Shown here: piece after piece, positions 27,997 through 37,326 of the stretch
How positions within the stretch are numbered: position 1 is the first letter of the stretch
How the letters are laid out: every line of letters begins with the position of its first letter
Assembly (NCBI GenBank): GCA_030532895.1
Contig: JAUNKF010000002.1
Coordinates: 186,001 to 250,000 of the forward strand
DNA: 64,000 nucleotides
Reading direction: 5' to 3'
Source: Lautropia sp.
Lineage (GTDB): Bacteria; Pseudomonadota; Gammaproteobacteria; Burkholderiales; Burkholderiaceae_E
Notes under the pieces: model-generated
Database searches by the model: none
Seen by the model: only the letters and a program-made list of their open reading frames with translations
What the model was told of the DNA's origin: nothing
Translations under genes and position numbers: made by a program

Positions 27997-28006
27997 TCGT
28001 GATCAA
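27993..28006. promoter_or_regulatory. Perfect FNR/CRP-FNR-type site upstream of fur
   Basis: TTGATCGTGATCAA equals the FNR consensus TTGAT-N4-ATCAA with no mismatch, 114 bases before the fur ATG. A partial copy (CGTGATCAA, 28028-28036) follows exactly 30 bases downstream, in helical phase. Confidence 0.6.
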
Positions 28007-28120
28007 AGTCAAAACATCGGTCTTCTGCGTGATCAAGAATGCTCGGAAGACAAGTCCTGCCATCGGCGGGCCTGTTTGCTCTCCCCAAGCGGGCAAGCAG
28101 CTTTCATCTCAGGAAGGTAA

Positions 28121-28558
28121 ATGAATACGCAGGATCAGGAGTTGCGCAGTGTGGGCCTGAAGGCCACGCTGCCTCGTATCAAAGTGCTCGAAATCATTCG
28201 CGGCAGTGATGAGCGTCACCTGTCGGCCGAGGATGTGTTCAGGCGGTTGCTTGAGCAGGGGCATGATGTGGGCCTGGCCACGGTTTATCGTGTGTTGTCG
28301 CAGCTTGAGGGCGCGGGGCTGTTGAGCCGCAACGTGTTCGACGGCGGCAAGGCCGTGTTTGAAATCAACGAAGGTGATGAGCACGACCACCTCATCTGCG
28401 TCAGTTGTGGCCGCGTCGATGAGTTCACCAATCCGGTCATCGAGAAGGTGCAGTACGAAGTGGCCGACGAGCATGGTTATGAGCTGGCCGAGCGCCGCTT
28501 GGCGCTCTATGGCATCTGCCCGGCATGCCGCAAGGGCGGCGGACGCGGCAGGAGCTGA
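28121..28558 (+). CDS. fur: Ferric uptake regulator
   Basis: 145 residues. Winged-helix DNA-binding part (LKATLPRIKVLEIIRGSDER, HDVGLATVYRVLSQLEGAGL) and metal-binding dimerisation part (HDHLICVSCGRVDEF with the CxxC, then ICPACRKGG with the second CxxC). Length, HLSAEDVF and the short C-terminal tail fit Fur rather than Zur or PerR. It represses iron-uptake genes when Fe2+ is abundant. AGGAAGG precedes the ATG. A perfect FNR-type box lies upstream, so expression may respond to oxygen. Confidence 0.95.
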   Translation: MNTQDQELRSVGLKATLPRIKVLEIIRGSDERHLSAEDVFRRLLEQGHDVGLATVYRVLSQLEGAGLLSRNVFDGGKAVFEINEGDEHDHLICVSCGRVDEFTNPVIEKVQYEVADEHGYELAERRLALYGICPACRKGGGRGRS

Positions 28559-28561
28559 CCG

Positions 28562-29143
28562 ATGGCAGGGCTTGCGCATTCTCCGCAGCAGGGGCAGGCC
28601 GCTGTCGAGGCGCTGTTGGGGCGGCATTCCGCCTGGCCGCTCGTCGGGCCGGCGCCGTCCGCTGACGAATTGGGCCGCCTCTTCGATCTGGCCCTTCGGG
28701 CACCGGATCATGGTGGGCTGAAGCCCTGGCGTTTCGTCACGGTCGAGGGGGCGGCACGGGAAAAGCTCGGCGACATCCTCGTGTCGGCTGCCGAGGCCCG
28801 TGGTGAGGAGAATGCGGAACGTTTTCGGGCCAAGCCGCTGTCGGCTCCGCTCGTGATCGTGCCGGCTGTCCGGTTGGTGCCGGTGGCCAAGGTGCCCGAG
28901 ATCGAGCAATGGATGTCGGGTGCAGCAGCCGTCATGAACATTCTCAATGGACTGTACCTGATGGGCTATGGCGGTTTCTGGGCAACAGGCGGTAATGCCT
29001 TCGACCCGGCCGTGCGTGACGCGCTCGGCTTCGAGGCGGATGAGCACCTACTGGGCTTTCTCTACGTGGGAACGCCCGGCCCCAAGGTTGAACCGAAGAA
29101 GCGTCCTGCCCGTGAGGCTTTCATCCGGGCCTGGCAGGGCTGA
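28562..29143 (+). CDS. Nitroreductase family protein (YdjA-like)
   Basis: 193 residues. DELGRLFDLALRAPDHGGLK, PWRFVTVEG, MSGAAAVMNILNGLYLMGYG and FWATGGNAFDPAVRDALGF match the small YdjA-type FMN-dependent nitroreductases, lacking the larger dimer-spanning insert of NfsB. They reduce nitro compounds or quinones with NAD(P)H; the natural substrate is unknown. It starts three bases after the fur stop, so the two are co-transcribed. Confidence 0.92.
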   Translation: MAGLAHSPQQGQAAVEALLGRHSAWPLVGPAPSADELGRLFDLALRAPDHGGLKPWRFVTVEGAAREKLGDILVSAAEARGEENAERFRAKPLSAPLVIVPAVRLVPVAKVPEIEQWMSGAAAVMNILNGLYLMGYGGFWATGGNAFDPAVRDALGFEADEHLLGFLYVGTPGPKVEPKKRPAREAFIRAWQG

Positions 29144-29302
29144 TGGCGTCAGACGGCCATTTGCGCCTGAGGGCGCCGCTTCTGGCTCGTGCATGATGAG
29201 GCCACCCAGCGAATTCCCGGCCGTTGTGCCAAGTTATCGCCGGCTGCGTTCGCAGCGCTGTTAGGCTGTTGTTTTCTTGATGATTCGATGAGGTTAGTCT
29301 CG

Positions 29303-29893
29303 ATGAGAAACAATCACCGGGTATCGAAGCTGATGGCGGCCGGCGTCATCAGTTGCTTCGCGCTGAGTGGTGTCGTGGCCCACGCCCAGCATGAAGGGCA
29401 TCGGCATGAAGCACATCAGCATGATGCCCAGACCAAGGCGCCGGATGCTGCCATCATCGTCCAGCAAGCCTATGCCTTTCCTTCCCGCCCGGGTGTGCCC
29501 AATGCGGCTGTTTACTTCGAGGTGGTGAAGAATGCGGGCACAGCGCCGGATGCATTGCTGTCGGTGTCGGGCAAGGTGGCCAAGCGCATCGAGTTGCACC
29601 AGATGGTGATCCAGGCACAGGTGATGCGGATGCGGCAACTGCCGAAGATCGATCTGCCGCCGGGGCAGCCTGTCGACATGGCCAAGGGCAGTGCCTATCA
29701 TGTGATGCTGCTGGGCCTGCATGAGCCGTTGAAGGCTGGTCAGCGTTTCCCGCTCACGTTGCACTTCAAGGCGGCAGGGGAGCAGACCGTCATGGTCGAG
29801 GTGCAGGAAAGCGGCAAGGCGGGTAAAGCTGGCAAGGGGCATGGTGGCCATGAGCATGGTGGTCATGATCATGCCAAGGGCCATCAGCATTGA
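29303..29893 (+). CDS. Copper chaperone PCuAC family protein with histidine-rich ends
   Basis: 196 residues. A signal peptide (MAAGVISCFALSGVVAHA) is followed by a His-rich segment (HEGHRHEAHQHD) and a PCuAC domain with the ligand pattern His99...Met110...His133-Val-Met135 (LHQMV, RMRQL, YHVML). The C-terminus is a second His/Gly-rich tail (GHGGHEHGGHDHAKGHQH). PCuAC proteins carry Cu(I) in the periplasm to cytochrome oxidase. An ATG at 29288 would add five residues; I chose 29303. Confidence 0.9.
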   Translation: MRNNHRVSKLMAAGVISCFALSGVVAHAQHEGHRHEAHQHDAQTKAPDAAIIVQQAYAFPSRPGVPNAAVYFEVVKNAGTAPDALLSVSGKVAKRIELHQMVIQAQVMRMRQLPKIDLPPGQPVDMAKGSAYHVMLLGLHEPLKAGQRFPLTLHFKAAGEQTVMVEVQESGKAGKAGKGHGGHEHGGHDHAKGHQH

Positions 29894-30125
29894 TCAGCTC
29901 GGTGCGTGCCGCCGCTGCGTTGGCGGTGCTGCGGTCATGCCTTCATGCGACGATGATCCTGCATCCGTTGCCCTCGACCGTGTCATGACGAGTTCGTCGC
30001 ACCTTTGACACGCGTGTCTGGCGGGGGCTTGTGCTGGTGGGCTGCCGATCGATGGCCCAGCCCAGGCAGGGCGGGGAACAACAGGCAGTCGGAGGGCAAC
30101 AGGCAGTCACAGAGCAACAGGCATC

Positions 30126-30160
30126 AAAAAAGGCTGGCTCCTTGCGGAACCAGCCTTTTT
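30126..30160. terminator. Bidirectional Rho-independent terminator downstream of cold-shock gene
   Basis: AAAAAGGCTGG ... CCAGCCTTTTT with a 13-base loop; runs of A on one side and T on the other allow termination on either strand. It ends 28 bases beyond the stop of the minus-strand cold-shock gene. Confidence 0.9.
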
Positions 30161-30187
30161 CATTCACCCTTGATGGGCCAAAGCGAA

Positions 30188-30394
30188 TCAGGCTTCGGGG
30201 CGAATGTTGGAGGCTTGCTTGCCTTTTGGCCCTTGAACAACGTCAAAAGACACTTTTTGGCCTTCTTTCAGGGTTTTGAAACCCTGGGTTTGCACCGAGC
30301 TGAAGTGAGCGAACAGATCTTCGCCGCCTTCGTCTGGCGTGATGAAGCCAAAGCCTTTTGCGTCGTTAAACCACTTGACGGTCCCCGTTGCCAT
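30188..30394 (-). CDS. Cold-shock protein (CspA family)
   Basis: 68 residues with both RNA-binding motifs of the CspA fold: [20 protein letters not shown] and [13 protein letters not shown]. These small OB-fold proteins melt RNA secondary structure. The C-terminus [16 protein letters not shown] is typical of betaproteobacterial members. AGGAAT precedes the ATG. The upstream AT-rich leader and a possible promoter are noted separately. Whether it is cold-induced cannot be told from sequence. Confidence 0.96.
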   Translation of the reverse strand: MATGTVKWFNDAKGFGFITPDEGGEDLFAHFSSVQTQGFKTLKEGQKVSFDVVQGPKGKQASNIRPEA

Positions 30395-30494
30395 ACTTGA
30401 GAGATTCCTGCTTTAAAACTTTGAGGCCATGCGTAACGACTTTGAGTGTTTCGGGGGCGCGGGCCATGATTACCCCGAAAACTATGGGAACGCT

Positions 30495-30524
30495 ATTCTT
30501 GGTTAAAGCGCTCATTCAAGTCAA
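30495..30524 (-). promoter_or_regulatory. Possible sigma-70 promoter of the cold-shock gene
   Basis: On the minus strand TTGACT and AAGAAT are separated by 18 bases; the start would give a leader of about 90 bases before the ATG at 30394, a length consistent with cold-shock mRNAs. Confidence 0.35.
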
Positions 30525-31200
30525 GCCAAACGATGCTGTGGGTCGTTTTTTCAGTGAAAAAAGCCCAGTTTTTTATGACGGTTTATGTGTCGCAACCTGT
30601 CGGGATACCTGTGGAGTACAGCTTAAGTGAGCGTTTATTATCAGGAAAAAAATACGGAGACAGTATTTCACATTTATATTATATTGGTAAATGAGCAAAC
30701 ATCTGTGCGCAGCGACGCGGTGGCGTCTGTAGAAGCGGCCTCGGTATGCTGCCGGTGCGCGTGATGTCGTGCTTCGGCTGCAGCGCCTGTGAGGGGCACA
30801 TGAGCGTTGAACCCACCGGGTAGGCATGCGCCTGGTTGTCCCGTCGTGATCCGTGGGGGGCGTGGGGGACGTGCCGGTGTGCTGAACGGGGGGCTTGGAC
30901 GCCATGCCCGGAGAGCCGGCTGGCCCGACCGAAAGGGCTGCCTGAACGGCGGTCGTCAGACGGTCGGTGGCGGGGCACGAGCGGCCTCACGGATGGTCGT
31001 ATTGCTGTTACGCTCTTGGTTTTCCTGCGGTCGACCGCATAGTAAGATGAATCGTTACCGCTGGCAGTTTTTCTGACAACTGGTGAGAGCAACCTGATGG
31101 CCACCGGGACGGCAAACAGATGCTCAGACCGGCCCATGCCGGCCGATCTGGGGCGATTCGCCCCCTTGTCCGTCCTGGCCCAATCGATAGAATCGACAAG
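30525..31200. other. Long non-coding stretch between cold-shock gene and clpS
   Basis: About 675 bases without a supported gene. It includes a markedly AT-rich island (about 30605-30700) unlike its surroundings, then GC-rich sequence with reading frames of non-coding character, and a small GGGGCG-ATT-CGCCCC hairpin at 31150-31164 in the clpS leader. I see no RNA gene I can name. Confidence 0.4.
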
Positions 31201-31509
31201 ATGACGACATCCGCTGATCCTTCGATCGTTCTGGAGCGGCAGCAGCACGTTGCCAAGCCGCCGCCCATGTACAAGGTGCTCTTGTTGAACGATGACTTCA
31301 CCCCGATGGACTTCGTGGTCATGGTGCTTCAGCGCTTCTTCGGCATGAGCCGTGAGAAGGCCATGGAGACCATGCTGGAAGTCCACCATAGTGGACGGGG
31401 GGTTTGTGGTTTGTTTTCGCGGGACATCGCGTTGACGAAGGTTGAACAGGTCAGTGGATTTGCCCGTCAGCATCAGCATCCGCTTCAGTGCGTGATGGAG
31501 GAAGCATGA
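31201..31509 (+). CDS. clpS: ATP-dependent Clp protease adaptor ClpS
   Basis: 102 residues. [20 protein letters not shown] with the N-degron pocket residues (NDD...TPM), [20 protein letters not shown], and [18 protein letters not shown]. ClpS delivers N-end-rule substrates to ClpAP. The frame is open upstream, but the ATG at 31201 gives the usual length. Its stop overlaps the clpA start (ATGA). Confidence 0.97.
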   Translation: MTTSADPSIVLERQQHVAKPPPMYKVLLLNDDFTPMDFVVMVLQRFFGMSREKAMETMLEVHHSGRGVCGLFSRDIALTKVEQVSGFARQHQHPLQCVMEEA

Positions 31510-33821
31510 TTGCTCAAGAGTTGGAAGTCAGTTTGCACATGGCCTTCGTCGAGGCCCGACAGCAACGGCACGAGTTCATCACGGTCGAACACCTGTTGCT
31601 GTCGCTGCTCGACAATCCTTCGGCTGCCGAGGTGCTGCGGGCCTGCGTGGCCAACATCGATGAGCTGCGCAAGAACCTGACGGGTTTCATCAAGGAAAAC
31701 ACGCCGGTGGTGCCGGGCACCGAGGAGATCGACACGCAGCCCACGCTGGGCTTTCAGCGTGTGATCCAGCGCGCCATCATGCACGTGCAGTCCACCTCCA
31801 ATGGCAAGAAGGAGGTGACGGGTGCCAACGTGCTGGTCGCCATCTTTGGCGAGAAGGACTCGCATGCCGTCTACTACCTGCATCAGCAGGGCATCACGCG
31901 GCTGGACGTGGTGAACTACATCTCGCATGGCATCTCCAAGACGCCCCAGCCAAGGGAAACGGTCAAGGAAGATGGCTCGGAAGGCGAGGCCGAACAAGGC
32001 AACGCCCAGCAGGGGGCGCTGGAGCAATACACGTCCAACTTGAACGCGGCTGCCAAGGAAGGGCGGATCGACCCGTTGATCGGTCGCGACAGCGAGCTGG
32101 AGCGGGTGATTCAGGTGCTGGTGCGCCGTCGCAAGAACAATCCCCTGCTGGTAGGCGAGGCGGGTGTGGGCAAGACGGCCATTGCCGAGGGGCTGGCCTG
32201 GCGGATCGTGCAGGGCGATGCACCCGAGGTGCTGAAAAACGCAACGGTCTATTCGCTCGACATGGGGTCGTTGCTGGCCGGCACCAAATACCGGGGCGAC
32301 TTTGAGCAGCGGCTCAAGGCCGTGCTGAAACAGTTGCGGGCCGATCGCCATGCCATCCTGTTCATCGACGAGATCCACACGCTGATCGGCGCGGGTTCGG
32401 CTTCGGGGGGTACGCTCGATGCCTCGAACCTGTTGAAGCCGGCGCTGTCTTCGGGCGAGCTGAAGTGCATCGGCGCCACCACCTTCACCGAGTATCGCGG
32501 CATTTTCGAGAAGGATCATGCGCTCTCGCGCCGTTTCCAGAAGATCGACATCAATGAGCCGACCGTCGAACAGACGGTGCAGATCCTGCGCGGGCTGAAG
32601 ACGCGCTTCGAGGAACATCATGGCATCCGCTATACGGGGGCGGCCCTGACGGCAGCGGCTGAGCTGTCGGCCAAGTACATCACCGATCGGCACCTGCCCG
32701 ACAAGGCCATCGACGTGATCGATGAGGCGGGGGCCGCGCAGCGCGTGTTGCCGGCCGAGCAGGCGAAGAAGACGGTGGGCAAGGCCGAGATCGAGGCCAT
32801 CATTTCGAAGATTGCCCGCATCCCGCCCACTTCGGTGTCGAGCGATGATCGCAGCAAGCTCCAGTATCTGGAGCGTGATCTGAAGAACGTCGTGTTCGGT
32901 CAGGATCCGGCCATCGAAGCGCTGGCGGCTGCCATCAAGATGGCACGCTCGGGCTTGGCACGGCCTGAAAAGCCGATTGGCTCTTTCCTGTTTTCGGGGC
33001 CGACCGGGGTGGGCAAGACCGAGGTGGCACGGCAGCTGGCCTTCACGCTGGGCATCGAGCTGGTGCGCTTCGACATGTCGGAGTACATGGAGCGGCATGC
33101 GGTCTCGCGCCTGATCGGCGCACCCCCCGGCTATGTGGGTTTTGACCAGGGCGGGCTGTTGACCGAGGCGATCACGAAGAAGCCCCATGCGGTGCTGCTG
33201 CTTGATGAAATCGAGAAGGCGCATCCGGACATCTTCAACATCCTGTTGCAGGTGATGGATCATGGCAGCCTGACGGACAACAACGGCCGCAAGGCTGATT
33301 TCCGTAACGTGGTGCTGGTGATGACCACCAACGCCGGGGCGGCTGATCTGCAGAAGCGCTCGATCGGTTTTGCCGACAGCCGTCAGCCGGGTGATGAAAT
33401 GGTCGAGATCAAGCGGCTGTTCTCACCTGAATTCCGTAACCGTCTCGATGCGATCATCAACTTCCGGCCGCTGGATGAGGAGATCATCCTGCGCGTGGTC
33501 GACAAGTTCCTGATCCAGCTGGAAGACACGCTGCACGAGAAGCGGGTGGAGGTGATCTTCACCGATGCCTTCCGCAAGTATCTGGCCAAGACCGGTTTCG
33601 ACCCGCTGATGGGGGCACGGCCGATGCAGCGGCTGATCCAGGACACGGTGCGCAAGGCGCTGGCCGACGAGTTGCTCTTTGGCCGTCTGCAGCATGGTGG
33701 CCGCGTGACGGTCGACATGGATGCCGAAGACAAGGTGCAGCTCGAATACAACGAGTCCTTCGATCCGCCCCCGCCCGAGCCGGAAGAGGGCGAGGAAGAG
33801 GTCGAGACCATCGAAAGCTGA
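31506..33821 (+). CDS. clpA: ATP-dependent Clp protease ATP-binding subunit ClpA
   Basis: 771 residues. N-terminal Clp_N repeats ([20 protein letters not shown]), first AAA+ module with Walker [20 protein letters not shown] and Walker [14 protein letters not shown], second module with [20 protein letters not shown] and [20 protein letters not shown]. The middle ClpB-type coiled coil is absent, as expected for ClpA. It unfolds substrates for ClpP. The C-terminus is acidic ([13 protein letters not shown]). Translationally coupled to clpS. Confidence 0.98.
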   Translation: MIAQELEVSLHMAFVEARQQRHEFITVEHLLLSLLDNPSAAEVLRACVANIDELRKNLTGFIKENTPVVPGTEEIDTQPTLGFQRVIQRAIMHVQSTSNGKKEVTGANVLVAIFGEKDSHAVYYLHQQGITRLDVVNYISHGISKTPQPRETVKEDGSEGEAEQGNAQQGALEQYTSNLNAAAKEGRIDPLIGRDSELERVIQVLVRRRKNNPLLVGEAGVGKTAIAEGLAWRIVQGDAPEVLKNATVYSLDMGSLLAGTKYRGDFEQRLKAVLKQLRADRHAILFIDEIHTLIGAGSASGGTLDASNLLKPALSSGELKCIGATTFTEYRGIFEKDHALSRRFQKIDINEPTVEQTVQILRGLKTRFEEHHGIRYTGAALTAAAELSAKYITDRHLPDKAIDVIDEAGAAQRVLPAEQAKKTVGKAEIEAIISKIARIPPTSVSSDDRSKLQYLERDLKNVVFGQDPAIEALAAAIKMARSGLARPEKPIGSFLFSGPTGVGKTEVARQLAFTLGIELVRFDMSEYMERHAVSRLIGAPPGYVGFDQGGLLTEAITKKPHAVLLLDEIEKAHPDIFNILLQVMDHGSLTDNNGRKADFRNVVLVMTTNAGAADLQKRSIGFADSRQPGDEMVEIKRLFSPEFRNRLDAIINFRPLDEEIILRVVDKFLIQLEDTLHEKRVEVIFTDAFRKYLAKTGFDPLMGARPMQRLIQDTVRKALADELLFGRLQHGGRVTVDMDAEDKVQLEYNESFDPPPPEPEEGEEEVETIES

Positions 33822-33931
33822 TCGACGTCGGGTCTGGCGCCTGTCATGCGCGAATCCTCCGCGAGACCGTGGCCGTTGGTGGCGCCTGATCGAGTCAGGC
33901 GCGTGGGCGGCAGGTAGCCCCCCGCTGATCG

Positions 33932-33980
33932 AAAAGGCCGTTCCCTTGGCGCTTCTTTGCGTCTCGGGGCGGCCTTTTTT
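33932..33980 (+). terminator. Rho-independent terminator after clpA
   Basis: AAAAGGCCG and CGGCCTTTT, with a 29-base intervening segment and a T-run. Repeat copy C begins about 15 bases beyond it. Confidence 0.65.
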
Positions 33981-33995
33981 GCGTGGTGGGCAGGC

Positions 33996-34073
33996 TAGCG
34001 CGTGTTATGCATTTATTCGTTCCCGCGCTGGCCCCGAAACCGCGGGCTGACAAGGCGCCACGCGCCGCTAAGG
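33996..34073 (+). repeat. Dispersed intergenic repeat, copy C
   Basis: TAGCGCGTGTTATGCATTTA, then TTCGTTCCCGCGCTGGCCCC and GGCTGACAAGGCGCC, matching copies A and B. It stops after CGCCGCTAAGG without the second palindrome arm. The remaining 220 bases to the next gene hold nothing recognisable. Confidence 0.7.
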
Positions 34074-34294
34074 CTTAAGGGGGTTTTCACATCGCCGGGC
34101 TAGCGAAGCTGTCAGAAACGGTCTCGACGGCTGTTTGCTGACGCCTTCTGTTGCAGCGCATTCACGGCTTTCGGTTTTATGCAACGGGCGCTTCACCGCT
34201 GATCCGCAGGCGTTGTCCACGCATCCCCGGGGGCAAAAGCTCGGGCGCCGCTCGACCGATCATGAGGGCTACTGGTCGAAACGAGGTTTGCTCG

Positions 34295-35044
34295 ATGTCG
34301 AGATACACCATTACTCAAGCCGCCGCCGAGCGCATGCTTCTGGATCTGGAGGTTGCGGCTGTCAAAACGATGAGCCGCGTCGTGGCTGATGCGCGTGATC
34401 ACCTGTGGTTGCTGGATCATATCGAGACGGCAGATGTCGTCCATGATGCAGACTTTCAGCGTCGGCTGTGTCGGCATGTGGGGATGCGTGGCAAGCTGCG
34501 GATGCGTCGTGATGAGCTGTTCCTGATTCTGGACGGTATCCGTCGTGTGCCACAGCGCAATTATCCCGATGTGCTGATGCAGATCAGTGAGTTGACGGGG
34601 CAGGTCGAAAAATCGGTGGCTTCTGAAGTGTTGGCCCTGCTGGAGCCGGATCAGCCCACGATCGACCGCGAGGTGCGCGAGCTGATGCCCCGTTACGGTT
34701 TTTATCCGTTGCCCGAGTCACCGGTATTCGATGAGTGTGTGGCCTATCACAGCTCATTGCGACAGACGATGATGCAGGTGCTGGACATGCCGGCTTTCCG
34801 CGCACTGTCGGCGCGACTGGATCAGGCCATCGGCGAGGGGGCAGAGCGCCTGTCGGCATTGCGCAAGCTGAATCTGCTCCTGTCCGGATCCTATCGCACG
34901 GTGGCCTTGCTGCCCAATCTGGACGCCGTTCGGCGTGCCATTCCTCGTGCGCACATGGTTGCGCAGGAGCCTGTGAATTCGCTCGCGAACAATCCGGCCG
35001 TCATCAGCACGCGCCCCGGCGTTCGGCTGCATCTGTGCCGATAA
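34295..35044 (+). CDS. Hypothetical protein, no recognised domain
   Basis: 249 residues from the ATG at 34295, with GAGG ten bases before it. It is mostly helical, without signal peptide or membrane segment: MSRYTITQAAAERMLLDLEV, RRDELFLILDGIRRVPQRNY, ISELTGQVEKSVASEVLALL. I cannot assign a family. Upstream sequence in the same frame is open for 144 bases but looks non-coding. It is convergent to argF and monocistronic. It might be a cytosolic regulator or a remnant of a lineage-specific gene; neither can be supported further. Confidence 0.65.
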   Translation: MSRYTITQAAAERMLLDLEVAAVKTMSRVVADARDHLWLLDHIETADVVHDADFQRRLCRHVGMRGKLRMRRDELFLILDGIRRVPQRNYPDVLMQISELTGQVEKSVASEVLALLEPDQPTIDREVRELMPRYGFYPLPESPVFDECVAYHSSLRQTMMQVLDMPAFRALSARLDQAIGEGAERLSALRKLNLLLSGSYRTVALLPNLDAVRRAIPRAHMVAQEPVNSLANNPAVISTRPGVRLHLCR

Positions 35045-35101
35045 GGGCGGGTTTTGCCCCACCTGGCATGTTCATCGTGCCTGGCGCCATGGGGATGGCC
35101 A

Positions 35102-36025
35102 TCAGGTTGGCAACTCGCCGATCACCAGGTACTCCAGCAGCGCTTTTTGCACATGCAGGCGGTTCTCGGCCTCGTCCCACACGACGGACTGCGGCCCGTC
35201 GATGACCTCGGCCGTGACCTCCTCGCCGCGGTGGGCGGGCAGGCAGTGCATGAAGAGGGCCTCAGGGTTGGCGCCCGCCATCATCCGGCCGTCCACACAG
35301 AAATTGGCAAAGGCTTTGAGGCGTGCCTCGTTCTCGGCCTCGAAGCCCATGCTCGTCCAGACATCGGTGGTGACGAGGTCGGCATGGCGGCAGGCTTCGT
35401 TCGGGTCTTCAAAATAGCTGAGATGCTTCTGCTCGGCCGGCGAGATCAGGCTCGTGTCCAGTGCGTAGCCAGCCGGGGTCGAGACATGCACCTTGAAGTC
35501 CAGCAGGCGAGCCGCTTGCACCCAGGTGTAGCTCATGTTGTTCGCATCGCCCACCCAGGCCACCGTCTTGCCTTGTATCGAGCCACGATGCTCGATGTAG
35601 GTGAAGATGTCGGCCAGTACCTGACAGGGGTGATATTCATTCGTCAGCCCATTGATGACCGGTACCCGTGAGGCAGCGGCAAAGCGCTCGACGATGCTCT
35701 GCTCGAACGTGCGCATCATGATGATGTCGCACATGCGCGAGATCACTTTGGCTGCGTCGTCCACCGGCTCGCCACGGCCCAGTTGAGAGTCGCGCGTGTT
35801 CAGGTAAATGGCCGAGCCGCCCAGCTGATGCATGCCGGCCTCGAAGGACAGGCGGGTGCGGGTGGATGCCTTCTCGAAGATCATCACCAGGGTGCGATCC
35901 TGCAGCGGGTGATAGGGCTGATAGGTCTTGAAACGCTTCTTGATGTCGCGGGCCCGTTTCAGGACATAGGCGATTTCCTCGCGTGAGAAATCATCGAATT
36001 TCAGAAAATGCTTGATGGCTGTCAT
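35102..36025 (-). CDS. argF: Ornithine carbamoyltransferase
   Basis: 307 residues. Carbamoyl-phosphate motif EKASTRTRLSFEAGMHQLGG, the HPCQVLADIFTYIEH substrate loop, and MHCLPAHRGEEVTAEV with the catalytic cysteine. It makes citrulline in arginine biosynthesis. Start at MTAIKHFLKF; an upstream extension is possible but not conserved. argD lies 49 bases upstream on the same strand, and DUF3579 beyond it diverges. Confidence 0.97.
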   Translation of the reverse strand: MTAIKHFLKFDDFSREEIAYVLKRARDIKKRFKTYQPYHPLQDRTLVMIFEKASTRTRLSFEAGMHQLGGSAIYLNTRDSQLGRGEPVDDAAKVISRMCDIIMMRTFEQSIVERFAAASRVPVINGLTNEYHPCQVLADIFTYIEHRGSIQGKTVAWVGDANNMSYTWVQAARLLDFKVHVSTPAGYALDTSLISPAEQKHLSYFEDPNEACRHADLVTTDVWTSMGFEAENEARLKAFANFCVDGRMMAGANPEALFMHCLPAHRGEEVTAEVIDGPQSVVWDEAENRLHVQKALLEYLVIGELPT

Positions 36026-36074
36026 ATGGGAAGCTTCCGGGGCCAAAGGGCCAGATCTGTGCGGGGCTTTTTTC

Positions 36075-37265
36075 TCAGGTGCCGGATTGACCCAGAAAAT
36101 CCCGGATCAGTGGCAGCAGCTTGTCGGTCAGTTCGGCTGCATCGTCTTCGGTGAAGATGAGCGGGGGAAGCAGCCGGATCACGCTGTCGGCGGTCACGTT
36201 CAGCACCAGGCCGGCATCCAGTGCACGACCCACCAGCTCACCACAGGGGCGGTCAAGTGCGATACCGAGCATCAATCCCTTGCCGCGCAGCTCGACGAAG
36301 CCGTTGGTGTCTTGCAGCTCGCGCTGGAAGGTCTCACGCAGCAGGTTGCCGATGCGGGTGGCATTGTCCACCAGGCCATCGGCCTGCATCACGTCGATCG
36401 TGGTCTGTGCAGCTCGCATCGCGAGCGGGTTGCCACCGAAGGTGGTGCCGTGGTGGCCGGGCTGGAACAGCTCGGCGGCCGCGCCGTGCGCGACGACCGC
36501 GCCCACCGGCACGCCCGAACCTAGCCCCTTGGCCAGGGGCATCACATCCGGGACGATGCCGGCCCATTGGTGTGCGAACCATCGGCCCGTGCGCCCCATG
36601 CCGCATTGCACCTCGTCGATCATCAGCAGCCAGCCGCGTTCATCACAGAGCTGGCGTAGCTGCTGCAGGAACGTGATGCTGGCGGCGGTGATGCCGCCTT
36701 CGCCCTGAATGGCTTCGAGAAAGACGGCACTGATGTTGGGGTTCTGCTCGGCCAGTGTGGTCAGCGCGTCGATGTCGTTGAGCGGCAGCCGGGGAAAACC
36801 CGGCACTAACGGTTCAAAGCCTTTTTGCACTTTAGGATTGCCGGTGGCCGATAATGTGGCTATCGAGCGGCCGTGAAAGGCTTTGTCGAAGACCACGACG
36901 TGTGGCTCGGCAATGCCCTTGCGGTGGCCGTGCAGCCGCGCAAGCTTCAGCGCGGCCTCGTTTGCTTCCAGACCTGAATTGCAAAAGAATACGTTGCTCA
37001 TGCCCGAGAGGCGTACCAGCCGGTCGGCCACCGCTTCCTGAAGCGGAATCTCGAAGAGGTTCGAGCAGTGGATCAGCTTGCCGACTTGGTCGGACAGCGC
37101 GGCCACCAGAGCCGGATGGGCATGACCGAGTGTATTGACGGCGATACCGCTCAGACAGTCGAGGTATCGTCGTCCCCTGGTATCGAACAGAATGGAACCT
37201 TCGCCCCGTTCAAAGGCGACAGGTTGTCTCAGATAGGTCGACATCAGGGGGGCTGGCTTGGTCAT
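36075..37265 (-). CDS. argD: Acetylornithine transaminase (class III PLP aminotransferase)
   Basis: 396 residues. DTRGRRYLDCLSGIAVNTLG, FCNSGLEANEAALKLAR, DKAFHGRSIATLSATG, the PLP aspartate in MIDEVQCGMGRTGRWFAHQW, and the Schiff-base lysine in PLAKGLGSGVPVGAVV. It catalyses a step of ornithine formation. First gene of an argD-argF unit. A 61-bp gap separates it from the divergent DUF3579 gene. Confidence 0.96.
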   Translation of the reverse strand: MTKPAPLMSTYLRQPVAFERGEGSILFDTRGRRYLDCLSGIAVNTLGHAHPALVAALSDQVGKLIHCSNLFEIPLQEAVADRLVRLSGMSNVFFCNSGLEANEAALKLARLHGHRKGIAEPHVVVFDKAFHGRSIATLSATGNPKVQKGFEPLVPGFPRLPLNDIDALTTLAEQNPNISAVFLEAIQGEGGITAASITFLQQLRQLCDERGWLLMIDEVQCGMGRTGRWFAHQWAGIVPDVMPLAKGLGSGVPVGAVVAHGAAAELFQPGHHGTTFGGNPLAMRAAQTTIDVMQADGLVDNATRIGNLLRETFQRELQDTNGFVELRGKGLMLGIALDRPCGELVGRALDAGLVLNVTADSVIRLLPPLIFTEDDAAELTDKLLPLIRDFLGQSGT

Positions 37266-37326
37266 GAGGGTACGCTCGTTCTAAACGAAAGGCTGAGCCA
37301 TTGTAGGGGATTGTGAACATTATTCC

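Noticed and set aside
30679-31479. 266-codon minus-strand frame between the cold-shock gene and clpS
   Set aside because: Overlaps clpS antisense and shows no conserved segment; residues are typical of translated GC-rich non-coding DNA.
31485-33263. 592-codon minus-strand frame opposite clpA
   Set aside because: Antisense shadow of clpA in GC-rich DNA; both AAA+ modules are intact on the plus strand.
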